A DNA stretch of 64,000 nucleotides from Emiliania huxleyi CCMP1516 (GCF_000372725.1 NW_005201223.1:282132-346131), one strand, 5' to 3'. Numbered from the stretch's first letter, positions 1 to 10,690 are shown. The notes: a model not told the origin generated them from the letters alone. Program-made: numbers and translations.

Positions 1-75
1 CAAGTGGCATCTCCTAGAAGCTTCCGAGACAGTTCCTAGAAGGCCAAGTTAGCCGGGAGGCGCCGAGAGGACACC

Positions 76-166
76 TCACCCTCACCCGCACCCTCACCCG
101 CACCCTCACCCGCACCCGCACCCGCACCCGCACCCGCACCCGCACCCGCACCCGCACCCGCACCCT
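76..166. repeat. (CCCGCA)n / CCCTCA simple repeat
   Basis: A hexamer array, first alternating CCCTCA and CCCGCA and then pure CCCGCA, followed at once by a degenerate telomere-like stretch. No coding signal. Confidence 0.9.
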
Positions 167-180
167 CTAAACCTAAATCA

Positions 181-230
181 ATCCTGGCCCTGACCCTGAC
201 CCTACCCCCAACCCTGACCCTAACCATAGG
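181..230. repeat. degenerate telomere-like CCCTGA/CCCTAA tract
   Basis: Short units CCCTGA, CCCTAC, CCCTGA, CCCTAA follow the CCCGCA array. They resemble decayed copies of the CCCTAA telomere unit. The tract is too short and too imperfect to be a working chromosome end; an interstitial or subtelomeric remnant is likelier. Confidence 0.45.
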
Positions 231-344
231 TCCGACAGACTCGCTGGCTACCTCACCGCGCCGGCAAAGGCGGTGGCGCTTTCCAGGTGCCGCCGAGATG
301 CGCCGAGATGCGCTGAGATGCGCCTAAGCCTCCTCTGCGCCATC

Positions 345-448
345 CTGTCAGGTACGTCCTCGCGCACGAGCCGCAGGAGGCCTTCTGGAATTGTCTAGGA
401 AGCTTCTAGGAACTGTCAGGTACGTCCTCGCGCACGAGCTGCAGGAGG
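345..448 (+). repeat. 68-bp tandem duplication spanning a splice site
   Basis: Positions 345-380 are repeated at 413-448 with one mismatch (period 68). Each copy carries CAG then GTACGT. If 352-419 is an intron (GT-AG, 68 nt), its 5' end is a copy of the downstream exon's start (28 of 29 bases). Confidence 0.75.
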
Positions 449-1954
449 CGATCGCCGCGAAGCCGGCCGCCTTTGAGCTGGTGCCGCGACAGCCCGAGCT
501 GCCGCCCGTCATGCTCGCGACCGACGGGTCGATGGCCACGCGCCGCTGGGTGTCGGCGCTGCAGCTCGCCATCGACTCGCCGGCCGCCGCTGCTGGGGCC
601 GGCGCGGCCGCCGGCGCCGGCGCCGCCGCCACGCCGAGTTCACAGGCGGAGGGCGGCGGCGAGGGCGGCGGCGAGGGCGGCGAGGGCGGGAGCGGCGCCC
701 TCGCCGGAGTCACGGCCCGCGCCCCTTCCCCGTCCTGTCCTGCAGACCTGTCCTGGCGCCCTCCTGCAGGCACACTTGGAGGGATCATGTCCGCGCTGCC
801 GACGCCGCTCAAGCCGCTGGCGGCCAAGCTCGAGCAGGCGATCGAGCTGTCGGCGCCCTCTCCGCCTCTGCGCTGGCCCCTCCCTCGACCTTTCGTGGAG
901 CCGCCCCCCGCAGGCGATCGACTTCTCGGCGGCCAAGGTGGACGAGCTCGACAAGAAGTTCTCGGGCACGCTCGCCGGCCAGGCGGGCCAACTCGAGGCG
1001 CTGCTCGCACAGCTCGGGCGACGGAAGCGACGGGGCCGGCGCCTCCTAGGCGAGAGGCCGCCTCTTCACACTCTGCCCCGCGGAGCTGTAGGCGCGACCA
1101 GGAGATGCTCGGCGAGGTGCTCCTCCCTCATTCTCGCCCCGGCCTGAGCTCGTCCTGTCTTTTCAGTTGGAGCCGGACTCTCATTCTTGGGCCGGCCAGG
1201 GGGTCCTCTCCCCCCTCGACGAGTTCGAGCATGGGGGGCCGGGCCTCCCCCCCCCGGCCCCCCCCCCCCCCCCGACACACATCCCGCCACGCCCCCGCAC
1301 CAACAAAGGAGTGCGACACCCGCCCGAGCACGCGCACACGGTGGGCGGAGGGGGCGTGGAGATGGGGGCGTGGAGAGAGCGAGCCCACCGGCTCCGTGGC
1401 GTGCCCGGCATCAGGCGCAGACCACGCTCGCAGCGCAGCTCCTCTCCGTGGCAGAGGCGCAGAGGGAGTACCACGCCGCCGCCGCCACAACCATGGGCGA
1501 CCTCTGCGCGACGCTGCGCGCAAGCAGCGCCGCTTTGCCGCCCACCCGCGCCGCACGGGCGAGCCCGCCGCCGCATGGCTCCGCCGCCGCCGCCGAGCTG
1601 CCGATTGCAACAATCGCGACGATCGCGCACGACGCCGAAGACGAGGCGGAGGAGGCGCAGGCGGAGGCGCAGGCGCAGGCGCAGGCGCAGGCGCAGGCGG
1701 AGGCGGAGGCGGAGGCGGAGGCGGAGGGAGAGGAGCGGGAGGAGGCTCCGGACATCGGAATGCCGCCGGAGGAGGGGGCGGCCGCTGCTGCCGCCGCTGG
1801 ACATGCGGCGGAGGAGGCGGTGGCGGCGGAGGGCGAGGGGGGCGGCGGCGGCGGCGGCGAGGGCGGCGGCGGCGATGGCGAGGTGGACGGTGGCGGCGCG
1901 AGCTCCGCAGCGGTGCTCTCGGAGGCGGCGCGAGCGGCGGGTATCGTCGACTAG
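420..1954 (+). CDS. PH-like / BAR-like multi-exon protein, 3' part
   Basis: Partial gene; its 5' exons would lie left of 352 or outside the window. The exon from 420 encodes the end of a pleckstrin-homology-like fold (FELVPRQPE...VMLATDGS...RRWVSALQLAI, with the conserved Trp). An Ala/Gly-rich linker follows, then a helical part: MSALPTPLKPLAAKLEQ (exon to 837), AIDFSAAKVDELDKKFSGTLA (from 914) and, after introns near 1028-1167 and 1230-1410, LLSVAEAQREYHAAAATTM, which resembles the last helix of BAR/endophilin domains. The tail is Glu/Ala/Gly-rich low complexity to the TAG at 1952-1954. PH plus BAR would suggest a membrane-curvature or Arf-GAP-type adaptor, but this rests on short motifs. 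Intron 838-913 (GC-AG, 76 nt) starts with a near copy of the exon at 914. Inner exon ends are approximate. Confidence 0.5.
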
Positions 1955-2501
1955 GAATGCATGGCGCATGTATTGGAAGATGCGCCTCCACACAGGCTTT
2001 CAGGAGGGGCTGAGTCGGCAGAAGTCACCTCTCGATCGTAGTATATATCTCGCATAGGATGGCTATAGTATATACCTTTGGGGGAAGCCTTTCGTTCCTC
2101 TCCACACTCTCACCGACGCACACACTAGGTCACTCTACTCTCTACGTCTAAGAGTATCTCTAGTGTCTAAGATCCCAGTGCAGTTTCTCACGTCTCCGCG
2201 AGCGGCGAGCGGCGTGGTTGTGACTCAGGATGTGAGATGAGCGGATTTTTTCTGTTTTTGCGGCGTGTGTCTTTTCATGCATAAACCATATCTCTCTCAT
2301 AGCATGCATCGACTCTAATTGGCTAATATTCGTCCCGGATACAAAAAACTCTTACCTGCCAACAGGGGCGGCCAGGTGTTGCGCAACGCGCGCTTGTTGG
2401 CGCTACGGCTTTATGCGCCTCGGTGCGAGCCGTGACATCCGATGCGAGCGGCCGTGCCGCGCCCAGCCCGCAGCCCCGCCCGCCCGCGGGCGAACGCGAC
2501 C
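1955..2501. other. intergenic, no gene seen
   Basis: Holds the probable 3' UTRs of the two flanking convergent genes. A more AT-rich patch with TATATA-like words lies near 2038-2075. No other structure recognised. Confidence 0.5.
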
Positions 2502-3074
2502 CTACTGGTCGAGGACGCGGGACGCTGTCCCGATGATGGTGTCGTACGAGGTGAACCACCGCGCCATCTCGTCCTCGCACAGCCGCCGCACCAGCGCGGT
2601 GCCGGCCGTCGCCTCCTGCCGCGAGCCGTATCGCGAGGCCGTGATCCAGCGCGGCGGCCCTCCCGGCTCCGCGGGCGCCGCCTTCATCACCAGCCGGCCA
2701 AAGTACGAGATGCCGCTGCCCGTCATCGCCTCGGCGATCCTTCGCTCGAATGCAGCGCTTGTGCCGACTGCGCGCGCCTCCTCCTCCATCGCAGCGGACC
2801 GAAACGTGGCGACCGAGTACCGCACCGACATCCCGAGCTGGTACTCCCCAAAGCGCGTGTCGTCGAGCACTCCGCTCCCGCGGCCAAACAGGAGCGTCTC
2901 GCCCGTCGGCAGCTCCTCTCCCTCGGCAATGGCGCCGGCGAGGCACGAGTGGAACTGCCCACCTCCGGTGAGAGCGTGGTCGTTGTACCACGCGAGGAAG
3001 GCGGTCGCGGCACTGTCGTCCTCGAAGAAGGTTGAGTTGAAGACGCGGCCGTCCTCCGACTCGTGAGACACCAT
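2502..3074 (-). CDS. conserved-looking protein of unknown function, 190 aa
   Basis: One uninterrupted frame from ATG at 3074 to a stop at 2502. Balanced composition with normal alpha/beta patterning, unlike the low-complexity frames around it. The N-terminus has FLAWYNDHALTGGGQFHSCL; the middle has LLFGRGSGVLDDTRFGEYQL; the C-terminus has WFTSYDTIIGTASRVLDQ. No signal peptide, membrane segment or metal motif is visible. I do not recognise the family. A possible coding scrap upstream (minus strand 3455-3114, with VAVDDTTAMIVGRPYWRYPL) could be another exon, but no join could be supported. Confidence 0.5.
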   Translation of the reverse strand: MVSHESEDGRVFNSTFFEDDSAATAFLAWYNDHALTGGGQFHSCLAGAIAEGEELPTGETLLFGRGSGVLDDTRFGEYQLGMSVRYSVATFRSAAMEEEARAVGTSAAFERRIAEAMTGSGISYFGRLVMKAAPAEPGGPPRWITASRYGSRQEATAGTALVRRLCEDEMARWFTSYDTIIGTASRVLDQ

Positions 3075-5085
3075 GCGGAACGGGCGGGCGCTCGCCGGGA
3101 GCGCGGCTATAGCCTAGGGAAGGGGACTCGCATCTATCAGTGCGCGCTGCTTTAGGGAGTGACCTCGGCTGCCGAAGGGGCTCGCCTCTATCAGCGGGCG
3201 CATCGAGGGCTCCGGCTTGGCGACAGCGAGTGGGTAGCGCCAGTACGGCCGCCCGACGATCATTGCAGTGGTGTCGTCGACGGCGACGCGCGAGAGCGTA
3301 GAGAGCCGGCGCCGCGTCGAGAGAGAGGACAGCCGGCTATGCGAGAGCCGACACTGCATACCCGTATGCGGATCAAAGTTTCTTATGAGGCACGCGCAAT
3401 CAGCGAGCTGGGAAGAGGACCGCCGCAAGCGGCGTGGCGTGGAGCGGTTGAGCATCCCTCCGGGGGCCCCTCTGCGCCGGGGAGGCGTTGTTGGAGGCTA
3501 GGACGCAAGCGTCCGTCGCCCTTTTCAAACTCGGGGCCCACTCCGCTACGCTCCGACCCGAATTTGGAGGGCCTGAAAGTTTAAGGTGTTGCTGCGCAAA
3601 AGGGGTCGGACACAGGGCGCAGCTCATGCTAAGAGCTAGAAGGGGAGCTAGAGAGAACGACTACCCTGTCCCGTTATTGCGTACACCAACACCACAAAAG
3701 CTCTCTCTCTCTCACCTCTCTCTCTCCTGTCCTCACTCAGAGCACAGAGGGGGGTCACAACTACCGAGTCTCTCGACTAGCTGCCATGTTGCTGACCGAG
3801 AGCGGATCTCCTCCTGCTCCGCAAGGAGGGTGGCCAAGGCTAAAGTCTTGCCGGAGCCGCCGGGCGTGGTTGACGACTTGGAGGAAGGTCGCCCTTGTAC
3901 TTGTACTTGTAGAGATGCTCGAGGGGGTGCTTTGTGAGGCGGTGCGCAGCCAGGCCAGCAGTGAGGGGAGGCGCACCCTCACTCTCCTCGGTTGCAGAGC
4001 TCGTCGGAGGCTGCGTCACAAGCTCACAACGGGAGGGTCGCGACAGCAGTCCTCGGGCGAGCCGACGCGCATGTCCAACCAGCGCTGGGACTCGTTGTGA
4101 CGGCAGACGCCGGCTGCCTCTCCAACCGCTTCTGCAGCGTCCTTCTTTGCCCGTGCATGGGCTCGATCCGATTCCGCAGCGTGTCGTCCCCAGCGGCGGT
4201 GCTGCGCGGGAGGCGGCCGCGGGCACGCTGGGCTCGATCAGCTTTCCCTAGCACGGATTTGGCGGACGTTCGTGGCTTCAATTTTACGAATGTCTTGGCA
4301 CCAGCTGAAGGCTTGCCCGGCGCACATCACGCAGTTTCTGCACGGTATTTGGATTTTGCTATTTGTTCGTGTGGGGGTATATTGCAGATTTGTCAATGGT
4401 ACCGCGTCTGCGACGCGGGCGCCTTGCGGGCAGAGCCCTTAGCCACCCTTTACATCTTGCGCGGTCAAAATGCCGCCGCCTGTTTAGTCGGATCTTTTCT
4501 CGCGTCTCGCTGGGTCAGGAGGTACCATGTTAATGGTTCGATCCTCCCCAGAGTCGAACTGGCAGCCACTCGCACCGAGGAGGCGAGGTGTGGCTACGTG
4601 ACCCGAAAAGGCCAGAGTCGAGAGCAACCCTCGACTGGGTCGCTCATATACTCAACAGGGCGGGCTTGTTCACTGGTCAAACAAACACGGGGAACCTCCC
4701 TCTCCGTCAGAGTTCGCTCCCACTGAGGCCTCCGCTTTTTATTTCGCAGAGGCCCCTTATAGCTTATTGTATAAGGGAGAGCGAGACTCATCATTTAGAG
4801 AATGTGGGAGGACCGAGCCCGGGACCGCGTGAGCGTTGCATTTCTGCCCTCGCTCACACGCGCGCTTAGAGTTATGCGGCGCTACGGTGGAACTCGTGTT
4901 TAATTGAACAAGGCTGACCCCTACCCCTCTCGGTGGGCTTGCAGGTAGGGGGTTCGGGTAATAAGGTGCATCGGGGTCGGCGGGCGTGAACTGGAGAGAT
5001 ACCCGCTTCGGCCGTTTAGTTGCGAACTCCCTTTCCCCTCGGCGGCCTTCTGTCTTGCCCCGGCTGGGTGTGTGACGGCTGCCGT

Positions 5086-5265
5086 TCCTTCGTCCGGCTG
5101 TTCGTACCTGTTCGTGCGTCAGGTGTGGGTGTGTTTTGGCCAGTGCCGTTCCTGCGTCCGGCTCTGGGAACCTGTTCGACTGTTCGTGCGAGAGGTGAGT
5201 GGATGTGTGTGTGGGATTTCTGCCGTTGAGCTGTGCCGTTCCTGTGTCCGGCTATTCGTGCCTTC
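5086..5265. repeat. about 80-bp imperfect tandem repeat, about 3 units
   Basis: The words TGCCGTTCCT, CGTCCGGCT and TGTTCGTGCG recur in order three times, near 5088, 5145 and 5233, with indels between. No reading frame is kept across the units. Confidence 0.6.
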
Positions 5266-5352
5266 CGTTTTCGGACATCGGGCAGGAGATCGTGGCTCGC
5301 GCGAGAGCCGAGGGGCGGGAGACGTGGATCTCGCGTGGTTTCTGATTTCGAT

Positions 5353-5406
5353 TTGGAGCACTTGGAGCACTTGGAGTGCAGTCATTAACCGCACATCCAG
5401 GGCCGA
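5353..5406. repeat. dispersed repeat (GGAGCACTT doublet plus 30 bp)
   Basis: A 22-bp doublet made of GGAGCACTT units followed by about 30 bp reappears in reverse complement at 25922-25970, nearly identical. Shorter copies of the doublet end lie at 20491-20530 (direct) and 55303-55336 (reverse). It looks like one end of a mobile repeat family; no coding part was identified. Confidence 0.7.
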
Positions 5407-6319
5407 TTTTGGTCACTTTTCTTTTTTCTCCGTTGGGCTCAGACCCCAAAAGGCAACCCACTGATGCTGGGGAGGGTGACGCAGTGTAGTACGCAGTTCC
5501 TCACATGCGGATGGGGGAGAGGATGCCCCCGTATAGAGCCGTAGCGGCTAACTATGCGGGTGCATCCTGTCTCGCTTTGGGGGCGGTCGACGCCGTGCGG
5601 GGAGAGCGGGCTGGCCGCAGGGCGGACGCTCGCTCCCCGGGCGCTGCGGGTACGCTCGCTGGGCGGAGGGGCGCTGGCCGCTGGGCGGACGCGCCCCCTC
5701 CCCGAGGGGTGGTGCCTCTCAGAGGCGATGGTACCAGTACCACTGGTATGGTCCAGTGTGCTCTGTGTGCAGCGCTGCGCTGGCGTGCGATGCGCGCGTG
5801 CTGTGCGCGTGTGCGTGTTGGATTCGCGCGTGAGTCTGCGTGTGCTGCGCGCGCGTCGGCGTGTGCTATGCGCTGTGCTCTGCTGTGCGCCCTGTTTGTG
5901 TAGCTGTGAGGCGCAGCCTTGGCTGGGAGGGCTGCGCGGTGGGCTGCGGCGTGCTGCAGGTGGTCGTGCGCCTGCCTGATGGTGTGCGGCGGCCGCGCAG
6001 CCCGCTCGACCGGGCCGTCGGCGGCCCAGGGGGCGAGCATGCCAATGCGCGCTGCATGTGAGGCTGCTGCGCGGCTGGCGCGCAAGTTTCCGTGCGGAGA
6101 GGGACGCGCGCATGTGTTCACGCTGCGGGCGCGGGCGGGCGCGGAGGGCGGCGCGGTCTCACCGCGGTCCGTCGCCGGTTGGTCTTCGGCGTGTCGAGGG
6201 CGGGCGTGCACGAGGGCTTGCCGCCATCGCGTGCCGCGAAGGAAAAAGAATTCAAACGATGTTCACTGGTCGGAGCGGGCTTGTAGGTCGGGCTCGGGGA
6301 GCGGTGCGGTGTTCTCGAC

Positions 6320-7576
6320 ATGGCGCCCCTGGTCGGCCGCCGCGTGATCGTCGACGGCCTCTCCTCCAAGCCCGAGCTCAACGGCAGCCGCGGCATCGCG
6401 GTCGGCTTCGACGAGGACAAGGGCCGCTACACAGTCCGGCTCGATGCGGGTCCGACCATGGCGCTGAGGCCGAGCAATCTCACCGCGGACGGCTCGGCCG
6501 ACGGCGGCGGCGGTGGCGGTAGTGGTGGCATGCCCGGCTTTGGAGGCGGCATGCCTGGCTTTGGAGGCGGTGGCATGCCGGCGGGCGCTGCCGCGCAGGC
6601 AGCGCAGGCGGCGAAGGCACGGCTGCAAGCGATGCTGCCTCCGGGCGTCTCGCCAGCGCAGGCCGGCGTGGCGATGCTCCTCCTCCTCTACGTCGCGCCG
6701 CGCGTTCTCGGCCTCCCACTCCCGCTCGTCCTCTGCGGCGGCGGCGCAGCCGCGTTCGTGTACCAGTCCGCGCGCGGCGGCGGCGGCGCGAGAGGCGTGG
6801 CGGATGGGCTGCGGCGAGGCGTTTCGCGCGCGGCGGCGGCGGCCGAGGCGGCGACCGGGCAGCGCGTGAGCGAGGCGCAGGCGGCCGCCCTCCTCCTCGC
6901 TGGCGGCTACATGCTCTGGCGCTTTGTGCTCCGCCCGAGCGGCGCCGGCGCCGGCAGAGGAGGAGGCGAGAGACACTTCCAAGACGCTGCCCTCGCCCCT
7001 CTCTGGCTCGCTGCGGCCGCTGCTTGCACATGCCCGCAGCTCAGTCTCCCAGTGCGCGCCCCAGTGCGCGCCCACTGACGCCTCCCCGGGGGTCAGGCGA
7101 GGGCGGCTTCGGCGACATAGAGTTCGCAGCGTACGACAAAGGGTGGAACGATGCGCTCGAGAAGCGAAAGTACGCGCCCGTGCTCGACCCGGCGGCCGCG
7201 GAGCCGCGCGCGTCGTCGTCGCGGTGGGGCCTTGGCTCCCTGTTCCAGGAGAGTCCGCCGCCGCCGCTCGCCGCTCCCTCCGCCTCTCCCTCTCCCTCTG
7301 CCTCTCCCTCCGCCTCTCCCTTTGCCTCTGCCTTTACCTCTCCCTCCCTCCCCCCCCCCTCTCCCTCTCCCTCTCCCTCTCTCTCCCCCCCCCCCCCACC
7401 CCGCACTCACGCACCCGCCCCCACCCGCGCAGCTTGCCATGGCGGGCACCCTGATCTACCAGATGGGTGCACCGGGCGGGCAGCCGTGGAGCGCCGCGAA
7501 CGCCATTGCCGGCGCACGAAACATGAACCCGATGACGCTCGTCTTCCTGCTCAACATGCTGTCGGGCCTCTTCTGA
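6320..7576 (+). CDS. SH3-like domain membrane protein, 3 exons
   Basis: The ATG at 6320 opens with GRRVIVDGLSSKPELNGSRG, an SH3-like barrel seen in many algal proteins. A GGMPGF Gly-rich repeat follows, then two hydrophobic segments (AMLLLLYVAPRVLGLPLPLV and AAALLLAGGYMLWRFVL). Exon 1 ends at 6965 (GC donor), intron 6966-7096, exon 2 from 7097 (GEGGFGDIEFAAYDKGWNDA), then a pyrimidine-rich intron, and exon 3 from about 7438 (QLAMAGTLIYQMGAPGGQPW) to the TGA at 7574-7576. The last residues (NPMTLVFLLNMLSGLF) are hydrophobic. Phase fits at the first join (1+2 nt). Probably a membrane protein; function unknown. Confidence 0.65.
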
Positions 7577-7866
7577 AGAAAGTTCGGCGCTCTATTCCCC
7601 GCCTCCTCCTTAGAGGGTGTCTTATTGCCGCCGCGACATGGGCCTCGAGACCGCGCGCGCGGCCCCGTGTGAGCGGTGTGCCTCAGAGCGTGGCCGGACA
7701 CCGCGCGCCGCGATTCCCGTATTGCCGCGAGCTTAGTCTTGTCCGGGCACACGTACACCTCGCGTATTGTCTTCAGTGTGATCGAGCAGTTCTAGTAAAA
7801 ACCACAAACCGGCCGAAACCGGTCCCACTGGCCACAGCCGCGCTAAAGTCTCGCGCTATTATCTCG

Positions 7867-8115
7867 TCACAAGCCGCTCTGCTCTCCAAACACCTGGCCC
7901 ACGAGCGCGGACATCTCGACGAACTTGAGGGTGCACTTCCGCACACATTCCTCCTCGCCGGCGCGCAGCTGGCGTGTCAGCCCAAAGTCGTCGATGCACT
8001 CGCCAAAGCAGCGGTCTGCCGCCTCGTTGACTCGCACCAGCGCTCGTCGCTCCTCGATGGCCTTCATCGCGATCAGGCTGCGCTGCGTCTCCTCCAGCGA
8101 CGCCTCCTTCCACAT
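7867..8115 (-). CDS. TIM9: small Tim chaperone, Tim9-like
   Basis: An intact 82-residue frame with the twin CX3C signature of small Tim proteins: CFGEC at about residues 36-40 and CVRKC at about 58-62, separated by 17 residues. The C-terminal KFVEMSALVGQVFGEQ matches the Tim9 style. In the family, hexamers of small Tims carry hydrophobic carrier proteins across the mitochondrial intermembrane space to TIM22 or SAM. The length (about 80-100 aa) fits. There is no N-terminal presequence, as expected for the MIA import route. It could be another small Tim (10, 8 or 13), but Tim9 fits best. A TIR element begins 55 bp upstream of the start. Confidence 0.8.
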   Translation of the reverse strand: MWKEASLEETQRSLIAMKAIEERRALVRVNEAADRCFGECIDDFGLTRQLRAGEEECVRKCTLKFVEMSALVGQVFGEQSGL

Positions 8116-8169
8116 CTGAGGAGGGCGGCGGCGCCTAAACGGTCGAGACCGCTGGGTGCCGAGCTGCGA

Positions 8170-8616
8170 GCGAGTTCTTTACCAGGTTGCAACCCTTGTT
8201 CCGCACTGTGCTGTGAACAGAGCACCAACCAACAGCTCTCAGGACCCCCCGGTGCTGGGGTGCTGCCAGCAACCAACCAAGTCGAGCGGAGCAGCGTCGT
8301 TCCGATGTTTCGGCGGGCACTTCTCACCTAAGTCCTTGTGGCGGGCCGCCAGGCCCGGAAGCAGATGCCGACGAGGATCAGACACGGCGCGCTATCTGGG
8401 CTCGGAGGTCGGCAAAAAGGTTGCGCAACCGACACCAGCGACCAGGATCGTCGATCGAGGTAGGTGCACGCTGCTGAAGCAGTGCACCTACATAGTGCGG
8501 GACCTGGGGCAGCAACCAACAACCTGGATGGGGACGGGGTGCTGCTCAACCGGCGGCAAACAGCAGCGTTCACAGCCGAGTGCGGAACAAGGGTTGCAAC
8601 TTGGTAAAGAACTCGC
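8170..8616. mobile_element. 447-bp element with 49-bp terminal inverted repeats (MITE-like)
   Basis: 8170-8218 and 8568-8616 are inverted copies with 3 mismatches in 49 bp, starting GCGAGTTCTTTACC. There is no coding capacity inside. The interior near 8453-8502 carries a palindrome around GGTGCACGCTGCTGAAGCAG, also found in the dispersed repeat family at 56.8, 57.9 and 63.0 kb. A clear target duplication was not found. It sits just upstream of the Tim9-like gene. Confidence 0.75.
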
Positions 8617-9006
8617 GCGCTGCCTCTGGCCTCAGACCGAGAAATCCAGATGAAGTCCCGCAAGCTAGAGTGTCATGTCAGAGGGCGGACACTCTGAAGG
8701 CCGTAAAGGAAATACGACTCGAGGTGAGCAGCAGGCGTGGGTAGCACTAGCAGGAGAGGTCACCTGCAGATCACCAACAATACGCCTAACACCAGTCGAG
8801 GTATCCACTCAGACATCGCGTGGAATCATCCACATCAATCATCATCACGTACTCGTACACCGCCGAATTCGGACAATGTCTAGTCCGACACGCCCGCCAC
8901 ATGACGCCCACAGCAGCCGCGTTGGTCGGCGCGCGCCGACGCCGACCATCACTGCAATACCAAACAACTCTAACACTCACACGTCATTTGGGGCCTGGAG
9001 CCCTGT

Positions 9007-9985
9007 TCACGTGCGCGCGAGACGTGCAGACAGGGTTGCCAGGTGAGAGCGAATGGCGCGGTTCACGCCTCGCACAACAGAGAGAGAGATGCGCTCTGCA
9101 TGGTGGGACATAAAAGAAAGCGAGTACTTGGGCGAGTAGGCCGTGCGGTCGACGCTGCCGCGCGCGGCTTTGCGCGCGAGGCGGCGCAGCTTGAGAACGG
9201 CGGTGGGCGAGAAGCCGCCGCCGAACGTCTCGTGGAGCAGCAGGTTGAAGTTGTTGCGCTTGACAAAGATCGCGTCGTGGTAGAAACCGCGATGCGCCTT
9301 GACGTAGCCGTGGCCGTTCTTGTGGTCGAAGGGTTGGCCGGGTTGCCCGCGCGCCTTGCAGCCCATGTTTAGGCGGCGGGCCTTCTCTTCGGTGTTGCCG
9401 AAGGCGTAGGAGTGGCCAACGGAGGCGGGCGTGCCGCCGCTCGAGGCGTTGCCAACGCCCGCCGAGGAGGTCTTGAGGAGGGGCGTCCAGAGCTTGACTT
9501 CATTCACCTCATCGCATCCTCCCGGGCCAGCGTGGGGTTCCGCGAGGTCGACCTTGTACCCCTCGTTGTACTGCCGGGTGAGCTCTGGTTTCTCCTTGTC
9601 ACCGTGCACGACCGGCGCGTTGGCCGGGGCGCGCATCGCGTCCGCCCAGGCGGCGAGGACGCCGTCGTGGGGCCGCCGGTGGTGGGCCTTGTTGTAAAGG
9701 TAGTCGCCGAAGAAATCGACTGGCATGCCCCGCTCGAGCGCAACCCGAAGGGTGGGAAGCGCCACGGAGAGCCAAAGGCCGAGCTTCCGCTGGAGCTCGT
9801 CCTGGAGGGCGTCGGAGGAGAGGGCGGTGGCGTACGTGCCGTCGACACGGACATCGAGGGCTTTGCCGGCGAAAGGCGTTGAGGCGGAGACGAAGCGCGA
9901 GGCTTCGCGGTTGTTGACGGCGCTGTCTCCGAGGGACGGGTTGTTCTTGACGTGCACATCCCGCGCCTTGACGAGCTCCTGTGGT
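9007..9985 (-). CDS. unknown protein with nuclease-like D...ExK motif
   Basis: A coherent frame of more than 320 residues ending at 9007. The probable exon begins after an AG near 9985 (QELVKARDVHVKNNPSLGDS); no good ATG lies inside, so 5' exons are missing or unidentified. Features: LALPTLRVALERGMPVDFFG-like helical part, YKVDLAEPHAGPGGCDEVNE followed by VKLWTPLL (a D...EVK pattern reminiscent of PD-(D/E)XK nucleases), then a GHGYVKAHRGFYHDAIFVKR stretch and a basic C-terminus (LKLRRLARKAARGSVDR). No domain recognised with confidence. It could be a host gene or part of a mobile element; composition is like its neighbours. Confidence 0.5.
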
Positions 9986-10239
9986 GCGCGAACCAGTCCT
10001 TGTGATTCTTGATGGCAGCGAGCGCCCGCGGCCGCGGGTACGTGCTAAAAATCTCTCACCGCCGACCGACGGCTCACACGGCCGTGCGGTGAGCAAAAAT
10101 TTGGGTCGCTGCGCGCCTGCCGGATGCTCTGCGACGTCTGGACGCTCGCCAGAAACGCCAGGAAGCTTGCCTTCCACCCCTGGGCCCGAGGGCGAACGAC
10201 ACAGTGGTCGGCAGCCTCTGCGACGCTCCGATCGGCTCC

Positions 10240-10690
10240 TCGACCTCCATCGCCTGCGACGAGCCAGCATGGCGCGTCGCTCGACGGCAGCCTGCTCAGT
10301 ATGCTCTCGGCATTCTGTACAGCCTCGCCAGGCTCTCTGTGACGGCCTGCAGGGCCGGCGCGGACCGCCTCGGGCGCGATGGCCCTCCTCAGTACCTACC
10401 TCATTGATGCCTGTCGGCTCTCCAATCTCGCGTCGCCGGCGGCAGGCCCGCATGGCGCGCTGCTCGATGGCAGCCCGCTCAGTACGCCTTGGACAGTGAC
10501 TTCTGCCTCGCAGCTCTTACTGCAGCCGCCTCCGGGACCGGCGCCGGCCGCCTCGCTTCGCCAGTGCTGTCTACGCCTGCGACACGCGTGTCGGCTCGCA
10601 GCCCGCGTCGCCCGCGGCGGGCCCGCATGGCGCGCCGCTCGTCGGGAGCGTGCCCAGCAGGCTGTGCAGGGCAGTCTGCCTCACTCAGGG
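10240..10690. repeat. imperfect tandem repeat, period about 170 bp
   Basis: The motif GCATGGCGCG followed by GCTCGACGGCAGCC(T/C)GCTCAGTA recurs near 10266, 10451 and, decayed, 10625, with GC-rich spacers that also resemble each other. Plus-strand frames cross the units but shift between them, so coding is not supported. Confidence 0.55.

Larger units (their letters stand above)
3075..6319. other. long stretch without a convincing gene
   Basis: Open frames here are short and of random composition. Seen: a possible lone coding scrap (minus 3455-3114), a CT-rich patch at 3700-3730, a pol III B-box-like GGTTCGATCC near 4537 without a foldable tRNA, a tandem repeat at 5086-5265, a dispersed repeat at 5353-5406, and a CpG/GT-rich block at 5770-5900. 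Confidence 0.5.

Noticed and set aside
1128-1993. Long minus-strand frames opposite the PH/BAR gene
   Set aside because: Pro/Arg-rich shadow of the Glu/Ala/Gly-rich plus-strand tail.
4530-4560. B-box-like GGTTCGATCC
   Set aside because: No T-stem, acceptor or A-box at the right distance; a chance match or a retroposon scrap at most.
5500-6290. Overlapping frames of up to 224 codons on both strands
   Set aside because: Arg/Ala/Pro/Cys-rich in all frames, no motif, no splicing logic; composition effect of GC-rich DNA.
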